From COE1 sp949066965 (lineage in GTDB: Bacteria > Bacillota > Clostridia > Lachnospirales > Lachnospiraceae): a stretch of DNA of 64,000 bases. The notes below the pieces were generated by a model. It saw nothing but the letters and a program-made list of their open reading frames with translations, did not search any database and was not told the origin of the DNA. The stretch spans positions 24,651 through 88,650 of the forward strand of contig CARTDA010000013.1 of NCBI GenBank assembly GCA_949066965.1, in the 5' to 3' direction. A program made the position numbers and the translations under genes. Positions 37,133-46,759 of this stretch are shown here, piece by piece (the stretch's first letter is position 1; each line of letters begins with the position of its first letter).

Positions 37133-38041
37133 ATGGATTACAAAATAGTGACAGACGGATCCTGTGACTTGCCGCCAGAGCTTTGCAGACAAAAAAATAT
37201 CGACGTAGTTCCTTTTTATGTTTCGTTTGACAGTGAAAATTACCGGAAAGAAATTGCCGAGATGCCAATCAGGGATTTTTATGAGCAGATGGTTTCGGAT
37301 CCCACGACGTTTCCAAAGTCATCGATGCCTTCTGTACAGGATTATGTTGATGTATTTACGCCGATTGTCGAGGCGGGAAAGGGAGTCATCTGCATATGCA
37401 TTACAACGAAGTTCAGTGGTTCGTTCCAGTCGGCGATGAATGCAAGGGAAATGATTCTTGAGAATTATCCGGACGCGCGGATAACCGTTATGGATTCCAC
37501 CCTGGATACCGTGCTGCAGGGGATTTTTGTACTCGAGGCGGCAAAACTGTACGAGGCGGGTGCCGCATATGAAACGGTTGTCGAGGAGCTCGAGAAGCTC
37601 AAGGGAACCGGAAGGATTTTTTTCACGGTCGGCAATATTGACTATCTCAAGCATGGCGGGCGCATCGGCAAGCTTGCGGGGCTTGCGGGCAGTATGCTGG
37701 GAATCCGGCCGCTGATTACACTCAAGGAGGGGGAAATCTTTCCGTCGGGACTGGCAAGGAGCCGTAAGAAATCGCTGGAAAAAGTATATGACCTTCTGTG
37801 GCAGTACCTTGAGGAAGTCAATGCCACGCCGGAGACCTACAGCATTTGTGTGGGCTATGGCTATGACATTGAGGAGGGGGAGGCGTTCCGGAAGGGGGCG
37901 GTTGCGTTTCTCAATGAGAAAGGCTTTGCCATCACGGACGCAGAGCTGTCCAAATATCAGATTGGTGCGACGATAAGCGTACACACTGGTCCATATCCCT
38001 TGGGATTTGGGGTGGTGAGAAAAGCAGGCAGTGTATCATAA
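37133..38041 (+). CDS. DegV family fatty-acid-binding protein
   Basis: A 302-residue DegV protein. Members bind fatty acids and serve as FakB-type subunits that present them to the FakA kinase. Hallmarks seen: an N-terminal IVTDGSCDLP, ITTKFSGSFQSA and GRIGKLAGLAGSMLGIRP. No fakA gene lies in the window. The stop codon is inside the stem of the downstream terminator. Confidence 0.92.
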   Translation: MDYKIVTDGSCDLPPELCRQKNIDVVPFYVSFDSENYRKEIAEMPIRDFYEQMVSDPTTFPKSSMPSVQDYVDVFTPIVEAGKGVICICITTKFSGSFQSAMNAREMILENYPDARITVMDSTLDTVLQGIFVLEAAKLYEAGAAYETVVEELEKLKGTGRIFFTVGNIDYLKHGGRIGKLAGLAGSMLGIRPLITLKEGEIFPSGLARSRKKSLEKVYDLLWQYLEEVNATPETYSICVGYGYDIEEGEAFRKGAVAFLNEKGFAITDAELSKYQIGATISVHTGPYPLGFGVVRKAGSVS

Positions 38042-38060
38042 GGTACATGCCTGCCTTTTT
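38024..38060 (+). terminator. Terminator overlapping the end of the DegV gene
   Basis: The stem GCAGGCA/TGCCTGC (38024-38030 and 38048-38054), extended by TGTA/TACA past a bulged G, is followed by TTTTTT. The coding end forms its left arm. Confidence 0.85.
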
Positions 38061-38185
38061 TATGCACATGGGCGTCCAGATGAAATATGTCAGCAAGCTG
38101 CCGGACGCCCAGCGCACGAGTAGTGGAGAAGGTCGCGCCCCCACTCGATTGCACATGGGCGTCCAGATGAAATATGTCAGCAAGC
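38061..38185. repeat. Dispersed palindromic repeat, copies 3 and 4 in tandem
   Basis: A full copy (38061-38149) has the GGGCGTCC/GGACGCCC hairpin (38070-38077, 38103-38110) and a second hairpin, CGAGTAGTGG with CCACTCG. A partial copy follows at once (38150-38185), repeating GCACATGGGCGTCCAGATG. The rest of the interval to 38377 holds a promoter only. Confidence 0.88.
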
Positions 38186-38232
38186 CGACAGAATAATTAA
38201 CAGGCTAATTTTAGCTAAAAAACAATATGCAG

Positions 38233-38261
38233 TTGACGTGGTAAAAAGATTGGTATACTAT
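38233..38261 (+). promoter_or_regulatory. Promoter for the aldose epimerase-like gene
   Basis: TTGACG, a 17-base spacer and TACTAT, about 115 bases before the ATG. Confidence 0.6.
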
Positions 38262-38377
38262 AAAAATTACAGGGGAAAAATGATGCAGATGAAATCTGCA
38301 TGGTGGGGGAAATGAGCTGTTGATTTACGAAAAATGGCGAAAATATGCCGGTTTCGTGAGAAAGGAAAGGTGGAAAG

Positions 38378-39253
38378 ATGGCAGTATACAGTCTGGAAAA
38401 TGCTCGGCTGCGCATTGGTGTGGACACGCTGGGCGCTGAGCTAAAATCACTTAAAAATGTGGAATCCGACAGAGAGTACATGTGGGATGCAAAACCGGAA
38501 TATTGGAAGAGGACTTCGCCGGTGCTTTTTCCGGTAGTCGGAAGTCTGAATAACGGCTGTTATAGATATGATGGGAAGGAATATCCCATGTCACAGCACG
38601 GTTTTGCGCGGGACATGGAGTTCGAACTGCTGCGGCAGACAGGGGACGAGCTTGTGTTTGTGCTGAAATCAGGGAAAGAGACGTTGGAAAAATATCCGTT
38701 TGATTTTGAACTGGCAATCGGTTACAGGATTGATGAAAATAATGTGGTGATTTCCTGGCGGGTGAAAAACTGTGGGAACAAGGAGATGTATTTCAGCATA
38801 GGCGGTCATCCGGCGTTCCTGTGCCCGATTCATGACGGCGATGCACAGACGGATTATCAGATATTGTTTGACACCAATGATACGATCATCTCCAGTGTAA
38901 TAGGAAATAACGGCACGCTCTCGTTGCGCAAGAAGGCATATGCGCTGAACAATGGATATATGAACATCACGGCGGATCTCTTTGATGATGACGCGCTGAT
39001 TGTGGAGGATAACAAGGCGCACAGGGTGTCGCTCTGTGACAAACAGGGACAGCCGTATCTTACGGTGCGTTTTGATGCGCCGCTGTTCGGGCTGTGGTCG
39101 CCGGCAAAAAAGAATGCCCCGTTTGTGTGCATTGAGCCGTGGTATGGAAGATGCGACAAGGATAATTTTACGGGGGACCTGCCGGAGCGCGAGTGGGGCA
39201 ATAAACTGCTGCCGGCAGAACAGTTTTACGCAGAATATACGGTTACAATTTAA
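38378..39253 (+). CDS. Aldose 1-epimerase family protein (LacX-like)
   Basis: A 291-residue beta-sandwich sugar mutarotase-like protein of the LacX branch. Recognisable segments are LGAELKSLKN, WKRTSPVLFPVVG, QHGFARDMEF, the catalytic-region GGHPAF, and IEPWYG with the conserved glutamate. It probably interconverts sugar anomers; substrate unknown. AAAGG-type ribosome site before the ATG. No obvious operon partners; a chemoreceptor follows. Confidence 0.88.
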   Translation: MAVYSLENARLRIGVDTLGAELKSLKNVESDREYMWDAKPEYWKRTSPVLFPVVGSLNNGCYRYDGKEYPMSQHGFARDMEFELLRQTGDELVFVLKSGKETLEKYPFDFELAIGYRIDENNVVISWRVKNCGNKEMYFSIGGHPAFLCPIHDGDAQTDYQILFDTNDTIISSVIGNNGTLSLRKKAYALNNGYMNITADLFDDDALIVEDNKAHRVSLCDKQGQPYLTVRFDAPLFGLWSPAKKNAPFVCIEPWYGRCDKDNFTGDLPEREWGNKLLPAEQFYAEYTVTI

Positions 39254-39336
39254 ATTGAAAGTAATTAACTGTATCAATTTAATGAAAAAGATAAAAAAAT
39301 AATATACAAATGTTTAGGCAAAACAAGGAGGGCAAC

Positions 39337-41763
39337 ATGAAGAGTATCAAGGCAAAGCTTATCATGCTGGGCGCGGTGGCAATTATTTGTACCGTCATAC
39401 TGGGGCTTGTCGGCATCTGCATTATGAACAGCAACAATGCGAACAACCAGGTGCTGGGCGATATCAACAATATCAACCTCAAGCAGAACGAAAACATCAC
39501 GCAGGAGACGTCTTTTCTGTATGATTTGGATTTGAACCACTACCAGACGATTCAGTCCAATCTTACATATATGAACGAGGCGGCTGCGGATGCACTTACA
39601 TACAGCAAAGGAGAGAGCTACAATGCGGATTTGCAGCGTGTGTCGGAAACGATTGGGCATGTGAGTGCAAATACGGTGGAACTCAATAAGCTTCTGGCAG
39701 ACAGGGGATTTCGGAGTGACAGTGGTATGTATGCCGGCTATGCGGGGGGAGATGAGAACCTGTTTTCCACAATCGCACAGATGTCAGGGGAGTCCGGATG
39801 GGCTGACGGAGTGTGGGACAATGCGGCGCTGGCAGCCCTTGCGTCCGAACCCATCGGCGGTAAAAACTTTAAAAGGACATCATATGTGCACGAGATACCG
39901 GATATCAGCAAAAGAAACACACTGATGATTCGTCTTGGCGGGAATGGCCTTGAGTATACTGGGGATGTGTATGTGACCAATATTAAGCTTGATTCGGCAG
40001 AACTTTCCATAGCGGACATTAATCCGGATGTGCTTTCCGGTTCGTATGGTGACGGACTGGCGAATGTGGAAATAGGAACATTTGATGGAAAGGATGCACT
40101 GCATATTCAGACAAAATTTACGAATGTGAACGGAAACTGGCAGGAGGTCACGACAAGGATTGATGTGACCGATATTAATGTCTCTGAATATCGCACTATT
40201 TCGTTTGATTTGTATTTTGAGGAAAAAGAGCTTCCGGAAATCAGCGTTGCGACGGCGTTTGACGTCAAGTATGATTTTGAGACAGAGCTAAAGAACATCA
40301 ATACCATGTTTGACACATATAACAAGCTTGTGGCAGAGGGCAGCGATACAGGAAGCTATCCGGATGACATGGTTGCACTGCTGAATACAATGCTTGCCAA
40401 CGCACCATTGTATACGAAGGACCAGGCGATTGCGGATGCACTGTCAGGCGGTTTTTCGGCAAAGCTTGCGGCAGTTGAGGGGATTATTTCCTATGATAAG
40501 GATATCCTGTCAATCAAGGCGGAAAACAATACGCTCAATGCGAACCTCACAGAGGAGACCACTGCGGTACGCAACAGGATAGAGGAGCTTACAAACCAGC
40601 AGAAAGTAACAATGTCCTCTTTAATCTACGGTGTTTTTGCCGTGGGGGCAGTGCTTGTGGTCATTCTTACGCTGTTTGTGATTACGTCTGTACAAAAAAG
40701 CATCAAGAAATTTAATGGAACGCTCTCCCACATTACCGAGGGAGAAATTATGATAAAGGCAGACACGAATGACGGAAATGAGTTTGACGTGTTTGGACGC
40801 TCGCTCAATAAAATGACTGACAAGCTTTCGCAGGTTATCGGAAATGTCAAGGAGTACGGCGTGGAACTTCAGAGAAGCGGCGCCGGGCTTGCGGAAATGT
40901 CGAAAAGCTCCGAGGAGACATCGGGGAATATTGATGCCGCGGTATCGGACATCGCACTTGGTGCGACCAACCAGGCGGGCGACGTGGAGACATCCACAAA
41001 CGAGATTGTAAACCTCGGGGAGCTGATGGACACGATGGATGCCGATATTGCTGAGCTTGACGAGACTTCCATCAACATGAAACAGGCGAGTGACGAGGCT
41101 GTGACGATACTGGGCGAGCTGAGCCGGTCGAACGGAAACATGACAGACGGAATCCATAAAATAGCCAGCCAGATTACAAAGACAAACGAATCCGTAAAGG
41201 AAATCGAGGAGGCGGCAGTGCTGATTTCATCCATTGCGGACCAGACCAACCTGCTGTCGCTGAATGCAAGTATCGAGGCGGCAAGGGCCGGCGAGGCAGG
41301 AAAGGGCTTTGCGGTCGTTGCATCGGAGATACAGCAGCTGGCGGACCAGTCGAACAAGTCCGCGGACAGCATTTTTGGCATCATATCCAACCTTATCAAT
41401 GAGTTTAAGGAGACCCTTGACATCATGACAGAGGTGGAGACGGCGACAAACGAGCAGAATAACAAGCTTTCTGAGACGCAGAGACAGTTTGCGATTGTCA
41501 AGGAAGGCATTGCGCAGTCAAGGGACAAGACGGCTGTTATCAAGGGTGCCATCATAGAGTGCAACAAGGTGCGCAATACCGTGTCCGAGATTATGCTGAA
41601 CCTGTCTGCCATTTCGGAGGAAAATGCGGCATCCGCGACGGAGACGGCATCCGCGATGCAGAAACTGAATCATACAATCTCAGAGCTTTTGCGGGAGTCC
41701 GAGAAACTCATGACCATTTCCGCGCAGCTCGAACAGGATATGACATTTTTCCAGCTTGGATAA
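39337..41763 (+). CDS. Methyl-accepting chemotaxis protein
   Basis: An 808-residue transmembrane chemoreceptor: first transmembrane segment about 8-30, a long extracellular sensor (about 31-425), a second segment near 426-450, HAMP, and a cytoplasmic signalling domain. The tip motif is DQTNLLSLNASIEAARAGEAG followed by KGFAVVASEIQQLADQS, so it can couple to CheA/CheW, which are not in this window. The sensor has a central beta-rich insert, and its ligand is unknown. AAGGAGGG precedes the chosen ATG. Confidence 0.93.
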   Translation: MKSIKAKLIMLGAVAIICTVILGLVGICIMNSNNANNQVLGDINNINLKQNENITQETSFLYDLDLNHYQTIQSNLTYMNEAAADALTYSKGESYNADLQRVSETIGHVSANTVELNKLLADRGFRSDSGMYAGYAGGDENLFSTIAQMSGESGWADGVWDNAALAALASEPIGGKNFKRTSYVHEIPDISKRNTLMIRLGGNGLEYTGDVYVTNIKLDSAELSIADINPDVLSGSYGDGLANVEIGTFDGKDALHIQTKFTNVNGNWQEVTTRIDVTDINVSEYRTISFDLYFEEKELPEISVATAFDVKYDFETELKNINTMFDTYNKLVAEGSDTGSYPDDMVALLNTMLANAPLYTKDQAIADALSGGFSAKLAAVEGIISYDKDILSIKAENNTLNANLTEETTAVRNRIEELTNQQKVTMSSLIYGVFAVGAVLVVILTLFVITSVQKSIKKFNGTLSHITEGEIMIKADTNDGNEFDVFGRSLNKMTDKLSQVIGNVKEYGVELQRSGAGLAEMSKSSEETSGNIDAAVSDIALGATNQAGDVETSTNEIVNLGELMDTMDADIAELDETSINMKQASDEAVTILGELSRSNGNMTDGIHKIASQITKTNESVKEIEEAAVLISSIADQTNLLSLNASIEAARAGEAGKGFAVVASEIQQLADQSNKSADSIFGIISNLINEFKETLDIMTEVETATNEQNNKLSETQRQFAIVKEGIAQSRDKTAVIKGAIIECNKVRNTVSEIMLNLSAISEENAASATETASAMQKLNHTISELLRESEKLMTISAQLEQDMTFFQLG

Positions 41764-41779
41764 TCGACAGTGATATTTC

Positions 41780-41820
41780 AAAGCCTGCATTTCATCAAAG
41801 GAATGCAGGCTTTGATTTTT
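41780..41820 (+). terminator. Terminator after the chemoreceptor gene
   Basis: A perfect 12-bp stem, AAAGCCTGCATT with AATGCAGGCTTT, is followed by GATTTTT. Confidence 0.88.
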
Positions 41821-41827
41821 CGTTGTA

Positions 41828-41856
41828 TTGAAAAGTATTTTCGTGTATATTATAAA
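41828..41856 (+). promoter_or_regulatory. Promoter of dnaE
   Basis: TTGAAA, a 17-base spacer and TATAAA. Transcription starting about 7 bases on would give a leader of about 200 bases before the dnaE ATG. Confidence 0.7.
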
Positions 41857-41862
41857 TAGAGG

Positions 41863-42061
41863 GATACAGAAGGATAAAACAGTTACGGAGGATAGTGTGA
41901 GAAGTACTTCTAAAACTCAGCAGCAAAGGCTGCTTCGTTAAGAAGTACGAAGTCTCACACAGGAGAATGCCTGAAATACGGCATTCTCTGCACTGATTTG
42001 AGATTCCGCAGAGAGGAATTTCATATCTATACGAGCCGCCTAAGGCGGCAGGGGGATTAAT
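41863..42061 (+). promoter_or_regulatory. Highly structured 5' leader of dnaE
   Basis: The leader holds successive hairpins. GTGTGAGA (41895) pairs with TCTCACAC (41953), enclosing GTACTTCT/AGAAGTAC and AGCAGC-aaag-GCTGCT. Next come AGAATGCC/GGCATTCT (41964-41987), AGATTCC/GGAATTT (42001 region) and GCCGCC-taa-GGCGGC (42035-42049), the last ending against the GGGGG ribosome site. No riboswitch class I know matches. There is no U-tract, so control of translation is more likely than attenuation. No flanking direct repeat was found that would make it an insertion. Confidence 0.65.
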
Positions 42062-45000
42062 ATGGCATTTACACATCTTCATGTGCATACAGAGTACAGT
42101 CTGTTGGACGGGTCGAATAAAATTAAAGAATATGTAAAGCGCGTCAAGGAGCTTGGCATGGACAGTGCCGCAATCACGGATCATGGCGTCATGTATGGCG
42201 TGATTGATTTTTACAAGGAGGCAAGGGCAAACGGTGTCAAGCCGATTCTCGGGTGTGAGGTCTATGTGGCGCCCAATTCGCGCTTCGACAAGGAACTGGG
42301 CGGCGGCGAGGAGCGCTACCACCATCTCGTGCTGCTGGCGGAAAACAACACAGGGTATGCCAACCTGATGAAAATCGTGAGCAAGGGCTTTACGGAAGGG
42401 TACTATTACAAGCCGCGTGTCGACATGGAGGTGCTTGAGAAGTACCATGAGGGCATCATTGCACTGTCGGCGTGCCTTGCCGGCGAGGTGCCAAGGCTTC
42501 TCGTAAAGGGGCTTTACCAGGAAGCAAAAAATACGGCATTAAAGTACCTGAACTGCTTTGGGAAGGGCAACTATTTCTTTGAGCTTCAGGATCATGGGAT
42601 TCCGGAGCAGCGGACAGTCAACACGGCGCTCCTGCGCATGAGTAAGGAGCTGGACATTCCGCTTGTGGCGACAAATGATATCCATTACACGTATGCGGAG
42701 GATGAAAAATCACATGACATCCTGCTGTGCATCCAGACGGCGAAAAAGGTTTCCGACGAGGACAGGATGCGTTATGACGGCGGACAGTACTACGTAAAAA
42801 GTGAGATGGAGATGCGTGAACTTTTCCCATATGCACAGCAGGCGCTTGACAATACGGCGCTGATTGCCGACCGGTGTAATGTGGAGATTGAATTTGGCGT
42901 GACGAAGCTGCCGAAATTTGAAGTGCCGGAGGGCTATGATTCATGGAGCTATCTCAATAAGCTTTGTACGGATGGGTTAAACGAGCGTTACCCTGCGGAT
43001 GACGGCGCCATCCGGGAAAAGCTTGACTATGAACTGGGTGTCATCCGGAAGATGGGATATGTCGACTATTTCCTGATTGTCTGGGATTTCATCAACTGGG
43101 CAAGGGAACACGATATACCGGTCGGACCGGGGCGTGGCTCGGCAGCAGGCAGCGTTGTATCGTACTGCCTGCATATCACAAATATTGACCCGATTCGCTA
43201 CAGCCTGCTGTTCGAGCGTTTCCTGAATCCGGAGCGTGTGTCGATGCCCGATATTGATATTGATTTCTGCTATGAGCGCAGGCAGGAGGTCATTGATTAT
43301 GTCAGTGAAAAGTATGGGCATGATAAGGTTGTTCAGATTGTAACGTTTGGTACAATGGCGGCAAAAGGCGTCATCCGCGATGTCGGACGCGCGCTCGACC
43401 TCCCATATAACTATGTGGACAGTATTGCCAAAATGATACCGAGTGAGGGAAACATTCCGGTGAATATTGAGCGTGCCCTGAAAATGAATCCGGAGTTTCG
43501 TAAGCTCTATGAGGAGGACGAGCAGGTTCATTACCTGATTGACATGTGTAAAAGACTGGAGGGGCTTCCGCGCCATACCTCCATGCATGCGGCAGGCGTC
43601 GTTATCTGCCAGAAGCCGGCAGATGAGTTTGTGCCGCTCTCGCGCGGAAGTGACGGAGCCATCACGACGCAGTTTACCATGACCACCATTGAGGAGCTTG
43701 GCCTGTTAAAGATGGATTTTCTGGGGCTGCGCACGCTGACCGTCATCAAGGATGCCGTGGATAATGTGGAAAAAACGACCGGAATCCACATCGATGTGGA
43801 TAACATTGACTACGATGACAAGAAGGTGCTTGCTTCCCTCGGAACCGGAAAGACGGACGGCGTGTTCCAGCTGGAAAGTCAGGGCATGAAAAACTTTATG
43901 AAGGAGCTCAAACCGCAGAATCTTGAGGACGTGATTGCAGGAATCTCCCTTTACCGCCCGGGGCCAATGGATTTTATCCCGGCTTATATCAGGGGAAAAA
44001 ATAACCATGCGGATGTCACTTATGCGTGCCCGCAGCTCGAACCGATACTTGCCCCCACCTATGGCTGCATTGTCTACCAGGAGCAGGTTATGCAGATTGT
44101 GCGTGACCTTGGCGGATATACACTGGGAAGAAGCGACCTTGTGCGGCGTGCGATGAGCAAGAAAAAGGCATATGTCATGGAACAGGAACGCAGGAATTTC
44201 GTGCACGGCAATTCCGAGGAGGGCGTTCCGGGGTGTGTGGCAGCCGGTATTCCGGAGACGGTGGCAGACCAGATTTACGGAACCATGATGGATTTTGCAA
44301 AATATGCGTTTAACAAGTCCCATGCGGCGTGCTATGCGGTGGTTGCCTACCAGACGGCATACCTGAAATATTATTATCCGGTGGAATTTATGGCGGCGCT
44401 CCTGACATCGGTGATTGACAATGCCTCCAAGGTGTCAGAATATATCATGGTCTGCAAGAGCATGGGCATCCAGATTCTCCCGCCGGACATCAATGAGGGG
44501 GAGCGCGGGTTTTCCGTGTCAAACGGCGCGATGCGGTATGCGCTGAATGCGATTAAGAGCGTCGGGAGAACGGTGATTGACGGAATTACGGGAGAGCGGA
44601 AGGAGCATGGGAAATATCAGGACCTGAAGGATTTTATGGAGCGCACACAGCGTTTTGATGTCAACAAGCGTGCGATAGAGAATTTTATCAAGGCAGGTGC
44701 ATTTGACAGCTTCGGGGCGACCAGAAAGCAGCTGATGAGTGTCTACTCACAGGTACTTGACAGCGTGACACACAGCAAGCGTGGCGTAATGGCAGGGCAG
44801 ATGTCGCTGATGGATATTGTGTCAGAGGAGGATAAAAAGGAGCTTGAGATCAAGATGCCAGAAGTGGGGGAATACGAGAAGGAGCTTCTGCTCAGCTTTG
44901 AAAAAGAGGTTCTGGGGTTCTATGTCAGCGGTCATCCGATGGAGGAGTACCAGGCCTTGTGGGAGAAGCGTATCACGGCAAGGACTTCGGATTTTTATCT

Positions 45001-45520
45001 CGACGAGGAGACGGGGATGACACATGTCGAGGACAACACAAAGGCTACCGTCGGCGGCATGATTATGGACAAGAAGATAAAGTACACCAAACAGGACAAG
45101 ATTATGGCATTTCTTACGTTGGAGGATCTGGTTGGCAGTATTGAGGTCATCGTGTTTCCCAATGCATATGAGAAATATTCGTCAAAGCTTGTCGAAGAGA
45201 ATAAGGTGTTTATCGAGGGCAGGGTGCAGGTTGAGGAGGAGCGGGACGGCAAGCTCATCTGTGAGGGCATTACCGCCTTTGATGAAATTCCGAGAAAGGT
45301 GTGGCTGAAGTTTCCGGACAAAAATTCTTACATGGAGAAGGAAACGGTTTTGTTTGATGCCATTCATGACTCTGAGGGAAATGATAGTGTTGTTATATAT
45401 ATAGAAGAAACACGTCAGAGAAAGACGCTGCCGCCAAACCGGAACATAAAAGCAGACAGTGCTGTCCTTGACAAGCTCCGTGCACTATTCGGGGAAGAAA
45501 ATGTAAAAGTGGTCAGCTGA
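42062..45520 (+). CDS. dnaE: DNA polymerase III alpha subunit DnaE
   Basis: A 1152-residue replicative polymerase of the DnaE type, without the exonuclease domain of PolC. It has an N-terminal PHP domain (HLHVHTEYSLLDG, residues 5-17), a palm with catalytic aspartates in MPDIDIDF (about 395-402), the GPGRGSAAGS motif, a beta-clamp-type and helix-hairpin-helix region, and a C-terminal OB fold (about 990-1070). In Firmicutes DnaE extends primers for PolC. GGGGG serves as ribosome site. Confidence 0.96.
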   Translation: MAFTHLHVHTEYSLLDGSNKIKEYVKRVKELGMDSAAITDHGVMYGVIDFYKEARANGVKPILGCEVYVAPNSRFDKELGGGEERYHHLVLLAENNTGYANLMKIVSKGFTEGYYYKPRVDMEVLEKYHEGIIALSACLAGEVPRLLVKGLYQEAKNTALKYLNCFGKGNYFFELQDHGIPEQRTVNTALLRMSKELDIPLVATNDIHYTYAEDEKSHDILLCIQTAKKVSDEDRMRYDGGQYYVKSEMEMRELFPYAQQALDNTALIADRCNVEIEFGVTKLPKFEVPEGYDSWSYLNKLCTDGLNERYPADDGAIREKLDYELGVIRKMGYVDYFLIVWDFINWAREHDIPVGPGRGSAAGSVVSYCLHITNIDPIRYSLLFERFLNPERVSMPDIDIDFCYERRQEVIDYVSEKYGHDKVVQIVTFGTMAAKGVIRDVGRALDLPYNYVDSIAKMIPSEGNIPVNIERALKMNPEFRKLYEEDEQVHYLIDMCKRLEGLPRHTSMHAAGVVICQKPADEFVPLSRGSDGAITTQFTMTTIEELGLLKMDFLGLRTLTVIKDAVDNVEKTTGIHIDVDNIDYDDKKVLASLGTGKTDGVFQLESQGMKNFMKELKPQNLEDVIAGISLYRPGPMDFIPAYIRGKNNHADVTYACPQLEPILAPTYGCIVYQEQVMQIVRDLGGYTLGRSDLVRRAMSKKKAYVMEQERRNFVHGNSEEGVPGCVAAGIPETVADQIYGTMMDFAKYAFNKSHAACYAVVAYQTAYLKYYYPVEFMAALLTSVIDNASKVSEYIMVCKSMGIQILPPDINEGERGFSVSNGAMRYALNAIKSVGRTVIDGITGERKEHGKYQDLKDFMERTQRFDVNKRAIENFIKAGAFDSFGATRKQLMSVYSQVLDSVTHSKRGVMAGQMSLMDIVSEEDKKELEIKMPEVGEYEKELLLSFEKEVLGFYVSGHPMEEYQALWEKRITARTSDFYLDEETGMTHVEDNTKATVGGMIMDKKIKYTKQDKIMAFLTLEDLVGSIEVIVFPNAYEKYSSKLVEENKVFIEGRVQVEEERDGKLICEGITAFDEIPRKVWLKFPDKNSYMEKETVLFDAIHDSEGNDSVVIYIEETRQRKTLPPNRNIKADSAVLDKLRALFGEENVKVVS

Positions 45521-45568
45521 TAAATGATTGATGTGTATACAAATATGATATTTTTTTGTCAAAGAGTA

Positions 45569-45597
45569 TTGTATTATTGCAAAAAAAAGGGTACAAT
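45569..45597 (+). promoter_or_regulatory. Promoter of pfkA
   Basis: TTGTAT, a 17-base spacer and TACAAT, about 89 bases before the ATG. Confidence 0.6.
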
Positions 45598-45685
45598 CAT
45601 TGTAGCAAAAAAGTAATAGGGATAATTTGGCTGTTTTGCCGCTGGTATCGAGGCGGGTGCCGGTTTTTGTATAGGAGGTATCATA

Positions 45686-46660
45686 ATGTCTAGTGAAATC
45701 AAGACAATTGGTGTATTGACGAGTGGAGGAGATGCACCGGGAATGAATGCTGCAATTCGTGCAGTGGTAAGGAAAGCGTTGACAAACAATGTAAAGGTAA
45801 AGGGGATTAAGAGAGGCTACATGGGGCTTATCAACGAGGAGATTGTTGATATGGAGGCGTTCAGCGTAGCGGATATCATCCAGAAGGGTGGCACAATCCT
45901 CGGAACAGCAAGGTGTCTTGAATTTAAGGAACAGAATATACAGGAGCTGGCTGCTGAAATCTGCCGCAAGCATGGTATCGACGGACTTGTCGTTATCGGC
46001 GGGGACGGTTCGTACAGGGGCGCGCAGGGACTTGCCAGACACGGCATCAACACGGTAGGCGTTCCGGGAACAATCGACCTTGATATTGCATGTACAGAGT
46101 ACACAATCGGTTTTGACACGGCAATTAACACGGCGATGGAGGCAATTGACAAGGTAAGGGACACATCCTCCTCCCATGAGAGATGTTCCATTATAGAGGT
46201 TATGGGAAGGCACGCCGGATATATTGCGCTCTGGACAGGAGTTGCCAACGGTGCGGAGGATATCCTGCTTCCGGAGAAGTACAACTATGACGAACAGGAG
46301 CTGATTAACAACATTGTCAGGAGCAGGAAAAAGGGAAAGACACACCATATTATCGTAAATGCCGAGGGTATCGGCCATTCGACATCCATGGCAAAGCGCA
46401 TTGAGGCAGCGACGGGAATTGAGACAAGGGCTACCATCCTCGGTTACCTGCAGCGCGGCGGAAACCCTACCTGTAAGGACAGATTCTATGCTTCCATCAT
46501 GGGCGCGTATGCGGCAGACATCCTTTGCGAGGGCAAATCAAACAGAGTTGTCGCTTACAAGCACGGCGCGTTTGTTGACTACGACATCGAGGAAGCGCTG
46601 AACATGACAAAGGGTATCGACGAATACCAGTATGATATCTGTAGGAAATTATCGCGATAA
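45686..46660 (+). CDS. pfkA: ATP-dependent 6-phosphofructokinase
   Basis: Commits fructose-6-phosphate to glycolysis. The 324 residues carry TSGGDAPGMNAAIR, VIGGDGSYRGA (Gly in the position that marks ATP rather than pyrophosphate use), the catalytic GTIDLDI, and GYLQRGGNPTCKDR. Most relatives read GTIDND; the Asn-to-Leu change leaves both aspartates in place. TAGGAGGT precedes the ATG. It has its own promoter and a downstream hairpin. Confidence 0.95.
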   Translation: MSSEIKTIGVLTSGGDAPGMNAAIRAVVRKALTNNVKVKGIKRGYMGLINEEIVDMEAFSVADIIQKGGTILGTARCLEFKEQNIQELAAEICRKHGIDGLVVIGGDGSYRGAQGLARHGINTVGVPGTIDLDIACTEYTIGFDTAINTAMEAIDKVRDTSSSHERCSIIEVMGRHAGYIALWTGVANGAEDILLPEKYNYDEQELINNIVRSRKKGKTHHIIVNAEGIGHSTSMAKRIEAATGIETRATILGYLQRGGNPTCKDRFYASIMGAYAADILCEGKSNRVVAYKHGAFVDYDIEEALNMTKGIDEYQYDICRKLSR

Positions 46661-46680
46661 TAGTTTGGACATAAAAGATG

Positions 46681-46709
46681 AGGTCAGGGCGGCAGTGTCC
46701 TGGCCTTTT
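46681..46709 (+). terminator. Terminator after pfkA
   Basis: An 8-bp stem with one G-U pair, AGGTCAGG with CCTGGCCT, is followed by TTTG. Confidence 0.7.
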
Positions 46710-46759
46710 GCGGTTAGGAACTGTGAACTGTAGGAATCATAGTAAAGGAATGGCACATC

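Noticed and set aside
37932..38183. Small minus-strand frame after degV
   Set aside because: It is a chance translation of the tandem dispersed repeats, shown by the repeated peptide YFIWTPMC.
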